The notes: a model not told the origin generated them from the sequence alone. Positions 1 to 13,172 are shown, numbered from the stretch's first letter. The stretch: 64,000 nt of DNA from Rhodococcus sp. B50 (GCF_013602415.1 NZ_WPAG02000002.1:5149480-5213479), one strand, 5' to 3'. Numbers and translations: made by a program.

Positions 1-354
1 CTCCCGCTCGCCGTGAGCAACCTCGTCAACTCGTACGACGCCGAAGCGGGCGTGCTCGCGTCGCGGCTCGTGCTGCCCGACCTGCAGGACCCCGCGGGAA
101 CGGTGTGCAAGCTCATCGACTTGGGAAGCCTCGTGCCCGGTGATCCGGAGTTCGAGCAGCTCGGGCGGCAGATGCAGCCACTGCTCGACCGGTGCCGCGA
201 CATCGCGACGCAGATCACCGAGGACCAGCGGTCTCCGGATCTGATCCTGCCGTTCGGTGTCCTCAGCGGCGAGAACATTCAGCGGCAGGTCACCCCGGGC
301 ACGGTGCCCGGTGTGGTCTCGCCCCGGTTCGACCTCCAGGGAGGAGATCGGTGA
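1..354 (+). CDS. mceD: Mce family protein, C-terminal part (MceD position), cut by window start
   Basis: Open reading frame running in from the left edge; about 117 codons are visible. The gene lies directly before an Mce lipoprotein (MceE) and MceF, and in the conserved order mceA-B-C-D-E-F this slot is mceD. The MlaD-like domain itself is outside the window. The visible part is the variable C-terminal tail, typical of subunits forming the shaft of the Mce lipid-import complex across the cell wall. An internal GTG at position 13 should not be taken as the start because the frame is open to position 1. Its stop overlaps the GTG of the next gene (GTGA). MceC cannot be excluded from the tail alone; position argues for MceD. 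Confidence 0.75.
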   Translation, partial: LPLAVSNLVNSYDAEAGVLASRLVLPDLQDPAGTVCKLIDLGSLVPGDPEFEQLGRQMQPLLDRCRDIATQITEDQRSPDLILPFGVLSGENIQRQVTPGTVPGVVSPRFDLQGGDR

Positions 355-1676
355 GCGGCGCGAAGAGAGTGGGCCGCACAGGTGTCTTCGGAGCGGCCGC
401 ATGTGTGGTCGCGGTGACGGTCACGGGGTGCGGTGGTCTGTCCGACATTCCGTTGCCCGGCGGCGCCGATGTGGGGAGCGACCCGATCCGTCTGGCCATC
501 CAGTTCGACGATGTGCTCGACCTGGTCCCGCAGTCGAGCGTGAAGGTCGACGGTGTTCCGGTGGGCCGCGTCGAATCCATCTCGGTCGCATCCGATTTCG
601 GATGGACCGCCGATGTCGGCATCGTGCTCGACTCGAGCGTCGACCTGCCGGCGAACGCGCTCGCGAGCGTCGAACAGTCGAGCCTGCTCGGTGAGAAGTT
701 CGTGCAGCTCACACCTCCGGAGGACGAGCCGCCGACCGGCCGGCTCGCCGACGGCGACGTGATCCCGCTCGACCGCACCCGGCACGCCACCGAGCTCGAA
801 CCGGTGCTCGGCGCGTTGTCGCTGCTGCTCAACGGTGGTGGTGTCGGCCAGATAGCGCCGATCGTCAGCGAGTTGTCGACGGCCTTCGACGGGCGCGAAG
901 GCACCACGCGCAGCCTCATCGAACAGGCCGAAACACTCATCACCGGCCTCGAACAGCAGCGTGACGACATCACCCGGGCCCTCGACGGACTCGACGAGCT
1001 CACGGTGCGGGTCGCGGAGCAGAACGAGAAGATCGCGGCGGTGCTCGACGAACTGCCGGTCGCGACCGAGGTACTCGAGCAACAGCGGCCGCAGCTCACC
1101 CAGCTGCTCGGTCAGCTCGACCGGCTCGGCAGCGCCGGTGTCGACGTCCTCGAGCAGTCCAAGGAGGATCTGATCGCCGATCTCCTCGCGCTGCGCCCGA
1201 CCCTCCAGGAACTCGCCGCGTCGGGCGACGACCTCGTGGAGGCGCTCGCCTTCGTGCCCACGGTGCCGTTCCCGGACGGCGTCGAGAAGGTCGCGCTGGG
1301 CAACTCGGTGAACCTCTTCCTCGTCGTCGATCTCCAGATCGGTGACGCGCTGGCCGCGCTCGGTGTGGGCCAGGGCGACCCGGTCTACCGCCAGCCGACC
1401 TTCGGCAACCCGAAGCCGCTCGTCGACCCGTCCAATCCGTACTACGACGGGAACGGGCCGGCTCCGGGCTGGCCCACGGTGTCGTTGCTGCCGGTGCTTC
1501 CCACCCCGCGCCTGCCGGGCGTGACCCTGCCCGAAGGTGTGTCACTGCCCGACGGGGTCGAGATCCCGGGGGTCACCGAGGCCGAGGCGGATGCCGGCAC
1601 CGACGGTGACGAGGCCCCGCCGCCGGGGCCGCTGCAAGGTTTGCTGAATCAGCTCGGACTCGGGGGTGGGCAGTGA
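351..1676 (+). CDS. mceE: Mce family lipoprotein MceE (LprK-like)
   Basis: 441 aa. I chose the GTG at 351, which overlaps the previous stop (GTGA) and follows a GAGGAG ribosome site at 341-346; an upstream ATG at 192 would overlap mceD by 160 bases. The signal peptide ends in a lipobox V-T-G-C with Cys27, so the protein should be lipid-anchored on the outer face of the membrane. An MlaD/Mce domain lies at about residues 40-125 (VDGVPVGRVESISV is visible), followed by a long helical region rich in Leu, Gln and Glu and a Pro-rich tail. In the family MceE caps the hexameric Mce lipid importer. Substrate of this paralogue is not readable from the sequence. Confidence 0.88.
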   Translation: MSGAKRVGRTGVFGAAACVVAVTVTGCGGLSDIPLPGGADVGSDPIRLAIQFDDVLDLVPQSSVKVDGVPVGRVESISVASDFGWTADVGIVLDSSVDLPANALASVEQSSLLGEKFVQLTPPEDEPPTGRLADGDVIPLDRTRHATELEPVLGALSLLLNGGGVGQIAPIVSELSTAFDGREGTTRSLIEQAETLITGLEQQRDDITRALDGLDELTVRVAEQNEKIAAVLDELPVATEVLEQQRPQLTQLLGQLDRLGSAGVDVLEQSKEDLIADLLALRPTLQELAASGDDLVEALAFVPTVPFPDGVEKVALGNSVNLFLVVDLQIGDALAALGVGQGDPVYRQPTFGNPKPLVDPSNPYYDGNGPAPGWPTVSLLPVLPTPRLPGVTLPEGVSLPDGVEIPGVTEAEADAGTDGDEAPPPGPLQGLLNQLGLGGGQ

Positions 1677-2920
1677 GATCGCGCCTGGTGAAAGTGCAGC
1701 TCGCACTGTTCGTGATCATCGCGCTGCTCGGCATCGTGTTCGTCGGCGCCCGGTACGTGCGTCTCGACAACCTCATGGGCTTCGGTCAGTACACCGTCGA
1801 TGCGCGGTTCCCGACTGCCGGCGGCATCTTCCCGAACGCCGAGGTCACCTACCGCGGGGTGCCGGTGGGCCGCGTCGGTCCACTCACCCTCACGGACGAC
1901 GGCATCAACGTCGAGCTGCGCCTCGACAACGGCGGCCCGCAGATCCCCGCGTCGGCACGGCCGGTCGTGGCGAATCGGTCGGCGATCGGTGAGCAGTACG
2001 TCGATCTGCAGCCTCCGAACGACGAGGGCCCCTATCTCGAACAAGGCTCCGTCATCGAGGGCACCGAGGAGGACCTGCCCACCCCCGTCGAGGATCTGCT
2101 CCTGAGCACGAACGACCTCGTGTACTCGGTTCCGCTCGAGCCGCTGCGCACCGTCGTCACCGAGCTCGGCGCGGCCTTCGACGGCCGCGGCGACGACCTG
2201 CAGGTGCTGGTCGATTCGCTCGCCGGTCTGAGCGAGAAGGGCGCGGAATTCCTTCCGCAGACCGTCACGCTCATCCGCGACAGTCTCACGGTGCTGGGCA
2301 CGCAGTCCGAACAGTCGTCGGCGATCCAGCAGTTCAGCTCGGATCTGGACCTGGTGACCGCGCAGCTGCGCGACAGCGATCCCGACCTGCGGCGCCTGAT
2401 CGATACCGGCACCGACGCGAGCGATCAGCTCTCGCAGCTGATCGAGGGTTCCGGCCCGGGCCTGACTACCGATCTCACCAATCTCGCGGCGTTGGCCCGG
2501 GCCGCCGCACCGCAGACGATCGCCTTGCAGCCGCTGCTGGCCTTTCTGCCTGCGGTCGCGGGCAGCGCCAGCACACCCGCGCCGGGCGACGGTACCGTCC
2601 ACCAGGGCATCATCCTCGAGACGAACAACCCGCCGTCCTGCACCATCGGATACGAGGGGACGCAGGAGATCCTCGCGCAGATGCGTGCGCAGGATCCGAA
2701 CTTCGACGACACCCAGCAGGACTTCCCGTTCAACACGAACGCATCCTGCGAGGTGCCGCAAGGCAGTGTCACCGGCGTGCGCAGCGCGAACCGCATCGTC
2801 TTCGCCGATCCGAACACCATCCAGCCCTGGGATTTCAAGCCGAAGAAGGACCCCGACAAGCTCAACCTGAATCCGATCGCGACGCAGCTCGCGCCGTTGC
2901 TCGGAGTCACCCCGAAGTGA
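1673..2920 (+). CDS. mceF: Mce family protein MceF
   Basis: 415 aa. GTG start overlaps the mceE stop by 4 bases (GTGA), implying translational coupling. One N-terminal membrane anchor (about residues 4-25, Val/Leu/Ile/Phe-rich) precedes an MlaD/Mce domain (about residues 38-120, with VTYRGVPVGRVGPL). A helical region and a C-terminal domain containing two Cys residues (about residues 324 and 362) follow. It is the last of the six Mce subunits that build the lipid conduit energised by an ABC ATPase. It is followed closely by two Mce-associated genes. The assignment as MceF rests on order plus domain content. Confidence 0.87.
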   Translation: MRSRLVKVQLALFVIIALLGIVFVGARYVRLDNLMGFGQYTVDARFPTAGGIFPNAEVTYRGVPVGRVGPLTLTDDGINVELRLDNGGPQIPASARPVVANRSAIGEQYVDLQPPNDEGPYLEQGSVIEGTEEDLPTPVEDLLLSTNDLVYSVPLEPLRTVVTELGAAFDGRGDDLQVLVDSLAGLSEKGAEFLPQTVTLIRDSLTVLGTQSEQSSAIQQFSSDLDLVTAQLRDSDPDLRRLIDTGTDASDQLSQLIEGSGPGLTTDLTNLAALARAAAPQTIALQPLLAFLPAVAGSASTPAPGDGTVHQGIILETNNPPSCTIGYEGTQEILAQMRAQDPNFDDTQQDFPFNTNASCEVPQGSVTGVRSANRIVFADPNTIQPWDFKPKKDPDKLNLNPIATQLAPLLGVTPK

Positions 2921-2940
2921 GCAGTGAGTAGGTTTGTGGA

Positions 2941-3633
2941 GTGAGTGCACCAAGATCCTCCGACGCTCCGCCCGCCCCGTCCCCATCCACCGACGATCGG
3001 TCGCCGGCGGATGTGCGGGGCCCGGGCGCCGCACGCAGGACGGCTCTCGTCGCCGTCTCGGTGCTCGCCGTCGTCGCCCTCGCGGCGGCGGTGTGGTTCG
3101 GATACGGCTGGGGTCGTGCCCTCCTGGTGGATCGCTCGGCTGCTGAGACGCGGGATGCCGCGCTCTCGGGAGCGATGCAGGCGGCCGTCAATCTGAACAG
3201 TGTCGACGCGGCCGACGTCGACCTGTCGATCGAGAACATGCGGTCGTCGATCACCGGGGACGCCCTGCGCAACGATCTGGACGCGACCGAGGAGGACATC
3301 CGGGCGCGGGTCGCGGAGACCGGCACCAGCATGTCGGCCGAGGTGCTGTTCGGAACGCTCACCGAACTCAACACCGACGACGATCTCGGCAAGGCGCTCG
3401 TCGTGCTCGCAGTGCGCACCGAGACCCCCGAGTACTTCGCGACCAACAAGGTCCCGGTGCTCGTGTCGTTGCGCAAGGACGGCGATGTGTGGAAGGCCGA
3501 GACCATCGAGCCGCTCGCCTCCACCGAGATGGAGTCGGGACCGGCTCCCGGTGCGCCTGCCCCCGCTCCCGGCGCGGAGACCGCGCCCGAGGGTTCCGGG
3601 GCGCCCGCACCCGCGGGCGAGGCGGGCCCGTGA
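2941..3633 (+). CDS. Mce-associated membrane protein (Mas/Mam) 1
   Basis: 230 aa, GTG start 21 bases after mceF. A disordered Pro/Ser-rich cytoplasmic N-terminus is followed by one membrane helix (about residues 34-57). A periplasmic domain of mixed helix and strand follows (about 60-200), then a Pro/Ala/Gly-rich tail. This architecture and the place right after mceF match the Mce-associated proteins found downstream of mce operons in mycobacteria and rhodococci, which are thought to stabilise the Mce complex. Sequence motifs are weak, so the assignment is mostly from context. Its stop TGA overlaps an ATG (TGATG) that opens a 10-codon frame leading to the next gene. Confidence 0.8.
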   Translation: MSAPRSSDAPPAPSPSTDDRSPADVRGPGAARRTALVAVSVLAVVALAAAVWFGYGWGRALLVDRSAAETRDAALSGAMQAAVNLNSVDAADVDLSIENMRSSITGDALRNDLDATEEDIRARVAETGTSMSAEVLFGTLTELNTDDDLGKALVVLAVRTETPEYFATNKVPVLVSLRKDGDVWKAETIEPLASTEMESGPAPGAPAPAPGAETAPEGSGAPAPAGEAGP

Positions 3634-3665
3634 TGTTCGGCAAGTCGACGAAGGAGAACGTGTAG
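3633..3665 (+). other. Possible 10-codon coupling ORF between the two mas genes
   Basis: An ATG at 3633 overlaps the preceding TGA. The frame reads MFGKSTKENV and ends in a TAG whose last G is the first base of the GTG start of the next gene (TAGTG). The same bases hold the GAAGGAGA ribosome site of that next gene. It may simply be spacer, or a minicistron passing ribosomes from mas1 to mas2. I have no evidence that the peptide is made. Confidence 0.25.
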
Positions 3666-4543
3666 TGCCCCCGCAGCGACGGAAGACCGGCCCGAGCGGG
3701 CCCCCGCGCCGTCGACCGAAGGTCGCCGGAACGTCCCGACCGCCCCGGATGACCCCTGCAGAGGACGATCGCCCGGCAGGGTCGGAGCGGCCGATCGCGG
3801 ACCCTGAACCGGTGGGCACCGCGCCGGTGGATACCGCTCCCGAGCAGGGGCAGACGTCACCTGCGGAGGTGACGCCGGAGAAACCGGCTTCGGTGGAGGA
3901 GCCGGCGAAGGCAGCGACCCCGAAGGCAGAGACCCCGAAGGCAGAGACCTCGAAGACGGACACTGCGAAGGCGGACACTCCGAAGGCGGGGACCGGGAAC
4001 GGGTCCTCGAGCCCGCCCGAGTCTCCCTCCGACGACACGAGCACATCGCCCAGCGTCGGTAGTCGGCGTCCGGTGGTCGTCGTCGGTGCCGTGGCGGTCG
4101 TGCTCGCGGTGATCGCCGTGGTCGCCGCCTTCCGTCCCGGTGCCGAGGTCTCCAACGTGGCGTGGGTCGACACCGCGAAGACCCGCGAGGTCACCGAGGC
4201 CGCGAAGATCGCGATCGAGACGATGCACGGCTACGACTACCGCACCATCGACGAGGACTTCGGGCAGATCCGGGAACTGCTGACCCCGGAGCGGCTCGAG
4301 GAGTTCGACTCGACCGCCGACGTCACCAAGAAGGCTGCGGTAGACACCCGCACCGTCACCGAGGTGATGGTCGAGCACATCGGCGCGACGATGCTCGACG
4401 ACACCCACGCGGAGGTGGCCGCATACATCAACGTGAGCGCCACCGGCGACGGCATCGCCCAGGGGAGCGCGGCCGCGCCGCTGCTGGTGAGGATGGAGAA
4501 GTCGGACGGACGATGGCTGGTCTCGGAGATCCGCGACCGGTGA
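3665..4543 (+). CDS. Mce-associated membrane protein (Mas/Mam) 2
   Basis: 292 aa from the GTG at 3665, which follows a GAAGGAGA site; the frame is open further upstream but no better start is present. The first 130 residues are disordered: Arg/Pro-rich, then a run of short K-A-(E/D)-T-(P/S) repeats (about residues 80-115). One membrane helix follows (about 135-157), then a folded periplasmic domain to the end. It pairs with the previous gene in the same way as the two Mce-associated proteins at the end of mycobacterial mce operons. It is the last gene of the operon, since 400 bases without a gene follow. Confidence 0.78.
   Translation: MPPQRRKTGPSGPPRRRPKVAGTSRPPRMTPAEDDRPAGSERPIADPEPVGTAPVDTAPEQGQTSPAEVTPEKPASVEEPAKAATPKAETPKAETSKTDTAKADTPKAGTGNGSSSPPESPSDDTSTSPSVGSRRPVVVVGAVAVVLAVIAVVAAFRPGAEVSNVAWVDTAKTREVTEAAKIAIETMHGYDYRTIDEDFGQIRELLTPERLEEFDSTADVTKKAAVDTRTVTEVMVEHIGATMLDDTHAEVAAYINVSATGDGIAQGSAAAPLLVRMEKSDGRWLVSEIRDR
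3906..4003 (+). repeat. Short in-frame Lys/Ala/Thr/Pro repeats
   Basis: Degenerate 15-base units (such as ACCCCGAAGGCAGAG) encode K-A-E-T-P-like pentapeptides inside the second Mce-associated gene. At least six units are visible. They probably form a flexible cytoplasmic linker before the membrane helix and are a likely site of length variation between strains. Confidence 0.7.
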
Positions 4544-4724
4544 CGACGGCGGCGGATCGCCCCCGCCGCCGGCCGTCTCGGCGACGGCGACGCGCCGAAT
4601 GTTCCGGACGCTCGGTCTTGACGCGGACGACGCGAGCGGTCACTCTATCGGTACGCCTGTTCGACTGAAGGCTTCCTCGTGAGCCGCTCGCGGTCGTTTG
4701 CCAGGTTTCTTTGAGGCACCCCTG

Positions 4725-4753
4725 TGGACATTTCGCCTACTCAGGTGTAGGTT
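4725..4753 (+). promoter_or_regulatory. Likely primary sigma-factor promoter of rpoBC
   Basis: A -35 box TGGACA (4725-4730) and a -10 box TAGGTT (4748-4753) are separated by 17 bases, the optimal spacing. Transcription would start near 4760, giving a leader of about 190 bases before rpoB. The rest of the 4544-4950 gap holds no gene I can support and no clear terminator for the mce operon. Confidence 0.5.
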
Positions 4754-4950
4754 AGTTCTTTGCGCTGGCTGCCTCCTGTTCACCTTCTGATCGTCGAGTC
4801 GGAATTCGTCCTTCGGGCGAAGCCGTCCCGATGTGTCGGTGGGGTTCTCGTTCGGGTTGCGACCAGCGAAAACGCCCCACATGAAGAAGCAGGTACAGCG
4901 GCGGTCGCACCGGTTGGAGCGGCCCGCGTGAGGTGCTGGAAGGACGCATC

Positions 4951-7900
4951 TTGGCAGTCTCTAGCCAGACCAAGGCAGTAGCCGGAATCCCCGGAGCCCC
5001 GACGAGGGTGTCGTTCGCGAAGATTCGCGAACCCCTCGAAGTTCCCGGGCTCCTCGATCTACAGACCGATTCGTTCGAATGGTTGATCGGCTCGGAGCGC
5101 TGGCGCGCGAAGGCTGCCGAGCGCGGCGACGGTCACGTCGTCGGTGGCCTGGAAGAAATCCTCGACGAGCTCTCACCCATCGAGGACTTCTCGGGTTCGA
5201 TGTCCCTGTCCTTCTCCGACCCGCGCTTCGACGAGGTCAAGGCCTCCGTCGAGGAGTGCAAGGACAAGGACATGACGTACGCGGCTCCGCTGTTCGTCAC
5301 CGCCGAGTTCATCAACAACAACACCGGCGAAATCAAGAGCCAGACGGTCTTCATGGGTGATTTCCCGATGATGACCGACAAGGGCACCTTCATCATCAAC
5401 GGCACCGAGCGTGTCGTGGTGTCGCAGCTCGTGCGTTCGCCCGGTGTGTACTTCGACAAGAACGTCGACAAGAGCACCGAGAAGGACCTGCACAGCGTCA
5501 AGGTCATCCCGGGCCGCGGTGCCTGGCTCGAGTTCGACGTCGACAAGCGCGACACCGTCGGTGTGCGTATCGACCGCAAGCGTCGTCAGCCGGTCACCGT
5601 GCTGCTCAAGGCGCTGGGCTGGTCCACCGAGCAGATCGTCGAGCGTTTCGGGTTCTCCGAGATCATGATGTCGACGCTCGAGAAGGACAACACCGCAGGT
5701 ACCGACGAGGCGCTCCTCGACATCTACCGCAAGCTCCGTCCGGGCGAGCCGCCGACCAAGGAGAGCGCGCAGACCCTGCTGGAGAACCTCTTCTTCAAGG
5801 ACAAGCGCTACGACTTGGCGCGCGTCGGCCGTTACAAGATCAACAAGAAGCTCGGCCTGAACACGGGTCAGCCGATCGAGGCGTCCACCCTCACCGAGGA
5901 AGACATCGTCGCCACGATCGAGTACCTCGTGCGTCTGCACGCGGGCGAGAACAAGATGACCGTCCCCGGCGGCGTCGAGGTTCCCGTCGAGGTCGACGAC
6001 ATCGACCACTTCGGCAACCGTCGTCTGCGCACGGTCGGCGAGCTCATCCAGAACCAGATCCGTGTGGGCCTGTCCCGCATGGAGCGCGTGGTCCGTGAGC
6101 GCATGACCACCCAGGACGTCGAGGCGATCACGCCGCAGACCCTGATCAACATCCGTCCGGTCGTCGCCGCGATCAAGGAGTTCTTCGGAACCTCCCAGCT
6201 GTCGCAGTTCATGGACCAGAACAACCCGCTGTCGGGCCTGACCCACAAGCGTCGCCTGTCGGCGTTGGGCCCCGGCGGTCTGTCGCGTGAGCGCGCCGGC
6301 CTCGAGGTCCGCGACGTCCACCCGTCGCACTACGGCCGCATGTGCCCGATCGAGACCCCGGAAGGCCCGAACATCGGCCTGATCGGCTCGCTGTCGGTGT
6401 ACGCGCGGGTCAACCCGTTCGGTTTCATCGAGACGCCCTACCGCAAGGTCGTCGACGGTGTCGTCACCGACGAGGTCGAGTACCTCACGGCCGACGAAGA
6501 GGACCGCTACCTCATCGCCCAGGCCAACTCGCCGATCGGTTCCGACAGCCGCTTCGCGGACGAGCGTGTGCTCGTCCGTAAGAAGGGCGCCGAGATCGAG
6601 TACGTCGCCGCCGACCAGGTCGAGTACATGGACGTCTCGCCGCGCCAGATGGTGTCGGTCGCGACCGCCATGATCCCGTTCCTCGAGCACGACGACGCCA
6701 ACCGTGCCCTCATGGGCGCGAACATGCAGCGTCAGGCCGTGCCGCTGGTGCGCAGCGAGTCGCCGATCGTCGGCACCGGCATGGAGCTGCGTGCCGCGGT
6801 CGACGCCGGCGACGTCATCGTCACCGAGAAGAGCGGCGTGATCGAAGAGGTCTCCGCCGACTTCATCACCGTGATGGCCGACGACGGAACCCGCAAGACC
6901 TACCGTCTGCGCAAGTTCGACCGTTCGAACCAGGGCACCTGCTCGAACCAGCGTCCGATCGTGGACGAGGGACAGCGCGTCGAGTCCGGCCAGGTCCTCG
7001 CCGACGGCCCCTGCACCGAGAACGGTGAGATGGCGCTCGGCAAGAACCTGCTCGTGGCGATCATGCCGTGGGAGGGCCACAACTACGAGGACGCGATCAT
7101 CCTGTCGCAGCGCCTCGTGGAGGAGGACGTGCTCACCTCGATCCACATCGAGGAGCACGAGATCGATGCCCGCGACACCAAGCTCGGTGCCGAGGAGATC
7201 ACCCGCGACATCCCGAACGTCTCCGACGAGGTCCTCGCCGATCTCGACGAGCGCGGCATCGTCCGCATCGGTGCCGAGGTCCGCGACGGCGACATCCTCG
7301 TCGGCAAGGTCACGCCGAAGGGCGAGACCGAGCTGACCCCCGAGGAGCGCCTGCTCCGCGCGATCTTCGGTGAGAAGGCGCGCGAGGTCCGCGACACCTC
7401 GCTGAAGGTGCCCCACGGCGAGAACGGCAAGGTCATCGGCGTGCGCGTGTTCTCGCGCGAGGACGACGACGATCTGCCTCCGGGCGTCAACGAGCTCGTC
7501 CGCGTGTACGTGGCGCAGAAGCGCAAGATCCAGGACGGCGACAAGCTCGCCGGCCGCCACGGCAACAAGGGCGTCATCGGCAAGATCCTCCCGCAGGAGG
7601 ACATGCCGTTCCTGCCCGACGGCACGCCGGTCGACATCATCCTGAACACCCACGGTGTTCCGCGTCGTATGAACATCGGTCAGGTGCTCGAGACGCACCT
7701 CGGCTGGATCGGTAAGGCCGGCTGGCAGATCCAGGTGGCCGACGACGGCAGCCGTCCCGAGTGGGCGCAGAACCTCTCCGAGGAGATGCTCGCCGCCGAG
7801 CCCGACACCAACATCGCCACCCCGGTGTTCGACGGTGCCCGCGAGGAGGAGCTGACGGGTCTGCTGTCCTCGACGCTGCCGAACCGCGACGGCGAGGTCA

Positions 7901-8439
7901 TGGTCGGCCCCGACGGCAAGGCGACGCTGTTCGACGGTCGTTCCGGCGAGCCGTTCCCGTACCCGGTCTCGGTCGGCTACATGTACATCATCAAGCTGCA
8001 CCACCTGGTCGACGACAAGATCCACGCACGTTCGACCGGCCCGTACTCGATGATCACGCAGCAGCCGCTCGGTGGTAAGGCGCAGTTCGGTGGTCAGCGC
8101 TTCGGTGAGATGGAGTGCTGGGCGATGCAGGCCTACGGTGCCGCCTACACGCTGCAGGAGCTGCTCACGATCAAGTCCGACGATGTGGTCGGCCGCGTCA
8201 AGGTCTACGAGGCCATCGTCAAGGGCGAGAACATCCCCGAGCCGGGTATCCCCGAGTCGTTCAAGGTGCTCCTCAAGGAACTCCAGTCGCTGTGCCTGAA
8301 CGTGGAGGTCCTCTCCAGCGACGGCGCGGCCATCGCGATGGCCGACGGCGACGACGAGGATCTCGAGCGGGCGGCCGCCAACCTGGGCATCAACCTTTCC
8401 CGCAACGAGTCGGCCACGGTCGACGACCTCGCGAACTAG
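4951..8439 (+). CDS. rpoB: DNA-directed RNA polymerase beta subunit
   Basis: About 1162 aa from the TTG at 4951, which has an ideal GGAAGGA ribosome site 6 bases upstream. A GTG at 4933 would add six residues (VLEGRI) but lacks such a site. The product is the catalytic beta subunit of RNA polymerase, and full-length similarity to mycobacterial RpoB is obvious. The rifampicin-resistance region (nt about 6190-6275) has the wild-type residues: the Asp of FMDQNN, the His of LTHKR and the Ser of RLSAL. The gene therefore predicts a rifampicin-sensitive enzyme. The 3' part carries GDKLAGRHGNKGVI and the IPESFKVLLKELQSL segment. It is followed by rpoC after 115 bases containing a strong hairpin. Confidence 0.98.
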   Translation: MAVSSQTKAVAGIPGAPTRVSFAKIREPLEVPGLLDLQTDSFEWLIGSERWRAKAAERGDGHVVGGLEEILDELSPIEDFSGSMSLSFSDPRFDEVKASVEECKDKDMTYAAPLFVTAEFINNNTGEIKSQTVFMGDFPMMTDKGTFIINGTERVVVSQLVRSPGVYFDKNVDKSTEKDLHSVKVIPGRGAWLEFDVDKRDTVGVRIDRKRRQPVTVLLKALGWSTEQIVERFGFSEIMMSTLEKDNTAGTDEALLDIYRKLRPGEPPTKESAQTLLENLFFKDKRYDLARVGRYKINKKLGLNTGQPIEASTLTEEDIVATIEYLVRLHAGENKMTVPGGVEVPVEVDDIDHFGNRRLRTVGELIQNQIRVGLSRMERVVRERMTTQDVEAITPQTLINIRPVVAAIKEFFGTSQLSQFMDQNNPLSGLTHKRRLSALGPGGLSRERAGLEVRDVHPSHYGRMCPIETPEGPNIGLIGSLSVYARVNPFGFIETPYRKVVDGVVTDEVEYLTADEEDRYLIAQANSPIGSDSRFADERVLVRKKGAEIEYVAADQVEYMDVSPRQMVSVATAMIPFLEHDDANRALMGANMQRQAVPLVRSESPIVGTGMELRAAVDAGDVIVTEKSGVIEEVSADFITVMADDGTRKTYRLRKFDRSNQGTCSNQRPIVDEGQRVESGQVLADGPCTENGEMALGKNLLVAIMPWEGHNYEDAIILSQRLVEEDVLTSIHIEEHEIDARDTKLGAEEITRDIPNVSDEVLADLDERGIVRIGAEVRDGDILVGKVTPKGETELTPEERLLRAIFGEKAREVRDTSLKVPHGENGKVIGVRVFSREDDDDLPPGVNELVRVYVAQKRKIQDGDKLAGRHGNKGVIGKILPQEDMPFLPDGTPVDIILNTHGVPRRMNIGQVLETHLGWIGKAGWQIQVADDGSRPEWAQNLSEEMLAAEPDTNIATPVFDGAREEELTGLLSSTLPNRDGEVMVGPDGKATLFDGRSGEPFPYPVSVGYMYIIKLHHLVDDKIHARSTGPYSMITQQPLGGKAQFGGQRFGEMECWAMQAYGAAYTLQELLTIKSDDVVGRVKVYEAIVKGENIPEPGIPESFKVLLKELQSLCLNVEVLSSDGAAIAMADGDDEDLERAAANLGINLSRNESATVDDLAN

Positions 8440-8447
8440 GAGCCGAG

Positions 8448-8493
8448 CCGATGCGGTACGCACCCCGACACCACCGGGCGCGTACCGCATCGG
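8448..8493 (+). other. 14-bp hairpin in the rpoB-rpoC gap
   Basis: CCGATGCGGTACGC (8448-8461) and its perfect complement (8480-8493) flank an 18-base loop. There is no following T-run. It could be an RNA processing or stability element or a weak attenuator; rpoC starts 61 bases later. Confidence 0.6.
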
Positions 8494-8554
8494 GCCCCGG
8501 CAGCGATAGCGACAACTAGCAGCAATACAACCCGCACAGGGGAAAGGAAGTTAC

Positions 8555-12526
<3,972 letters not shown>

Positions 12527-12544
12527 TTCGCTGCCGTAGTAGAC

Positions 12545-12588
12545 GACGAAGGTCCCGCCCTCTTCTCTTCGGGGGCGGGACCTTCGTC
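12545..12588. terminator. Strong rpoC terminator, probably bidirectional
   Basis: A perfect 16-bp stem (GACGAAGGTCCCGCCC at 12545-12560, complement at 12573-12588) surrounds a 12-base loop. It sits just after the rpoC stop. The stop codon of the convergent gene (12587-12589) overlaps its right arm, so it likely serves both directions. Confidence 0.85.
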
Positions 12589-13084
12589 ATGTCGGCTTCG
12601 GCGCGAGCATCTCGCGGTGGGCCGGGGTGCCGTCGAGGTTGGCGTTGACGCGTTCGGCGATGCGCCATCCCTCCGGGGTACGCACCCAGCGCCAGGTGTT
12701 GGCGGACACCCGGGCGACCCGGAAGAGGTCGGTCTCGGCGTCCCATCGGATGTTGAGCGCGTAGCTCCTGCCGGTGGCCTCGTCGCCGTCGATCTCGATG
12801 TGGGGAACGGTGAGGACGTGCCCGCACCCGTTCTCGATCAGACTGCCGTGTCCGGGCCCGTGCACCATCTCGGCGATCTCGGCCCGGCCCTTCATCCGGC
12901 GTTGCGGGACGGCGTCGAAGCGGCCGTCCTCGGTCCACAATGCGGCGGCAGCGTCGCCGGAACCGCTGTCGACGGCCGGCCCGTACTGTGCGACGAGCTG
13001 CATGATCTCGATCCGGTCCTCGAGCCGGCGGACGCGTTCCGTCAGCTGCTCGACGGTCGCAGCGAGTCGTTCGACGTCGTTCAC
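12587..13084 (-). CDS. SnoaL-like / NTF2-fold protein
   Basis: 165 aa. A short heptad-like N-terminal helix (about residues 3-35, VERLAATVEQLTERVRRLEDR) precedes an NTF2-like alpha+beta barrel with the usual IEIMQLVAQYGPAVDSGSGDAAAALWTED-type opening. Proteins of the SnoaL-like family include cyclases, isomerases and hydratases as well as structural proteins. The sequence alone does not choose among them. It is a monocistronic gene convergent with rpoC. Function stays open. Confidence 0.75.
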   Translation of the reverse strand: MNDVERLAATVEQLTERVRRLEDRIEIMQLVAQYGPAVDSGSGDAAAALWTEDGRFDAVPQRRMKGRAEIAEMVHGPGHGSLIENGCGHVLTVPHIEIDGDEATGRSYALNIRWDAETDLFRVARVSANTWRWVRTPEGWRIAERVNANLDGTPAHREMLAPKPT

Positions 13085-13172
13085 GGCATCTCCTGACGTT
13101 CGGAAAAATCATTCTCGTGCAGGAGAATGCCATATCGGGAGGTGTCGTGCCGAGGGCTTCGAGCGGCCCGCG

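Noticed and set aside
4760..4950. Riboswitch or small gene in the rpoB leader
   Set aside because: Short frames there lack ribosome sites and family features, and I could not fold a recognisable riboswitch by eye.
6187..6276. Possible rifampicin-resistance change in rpoB
   Set aside because: The Asp, His and Ser hot-spot residues are all wild type.
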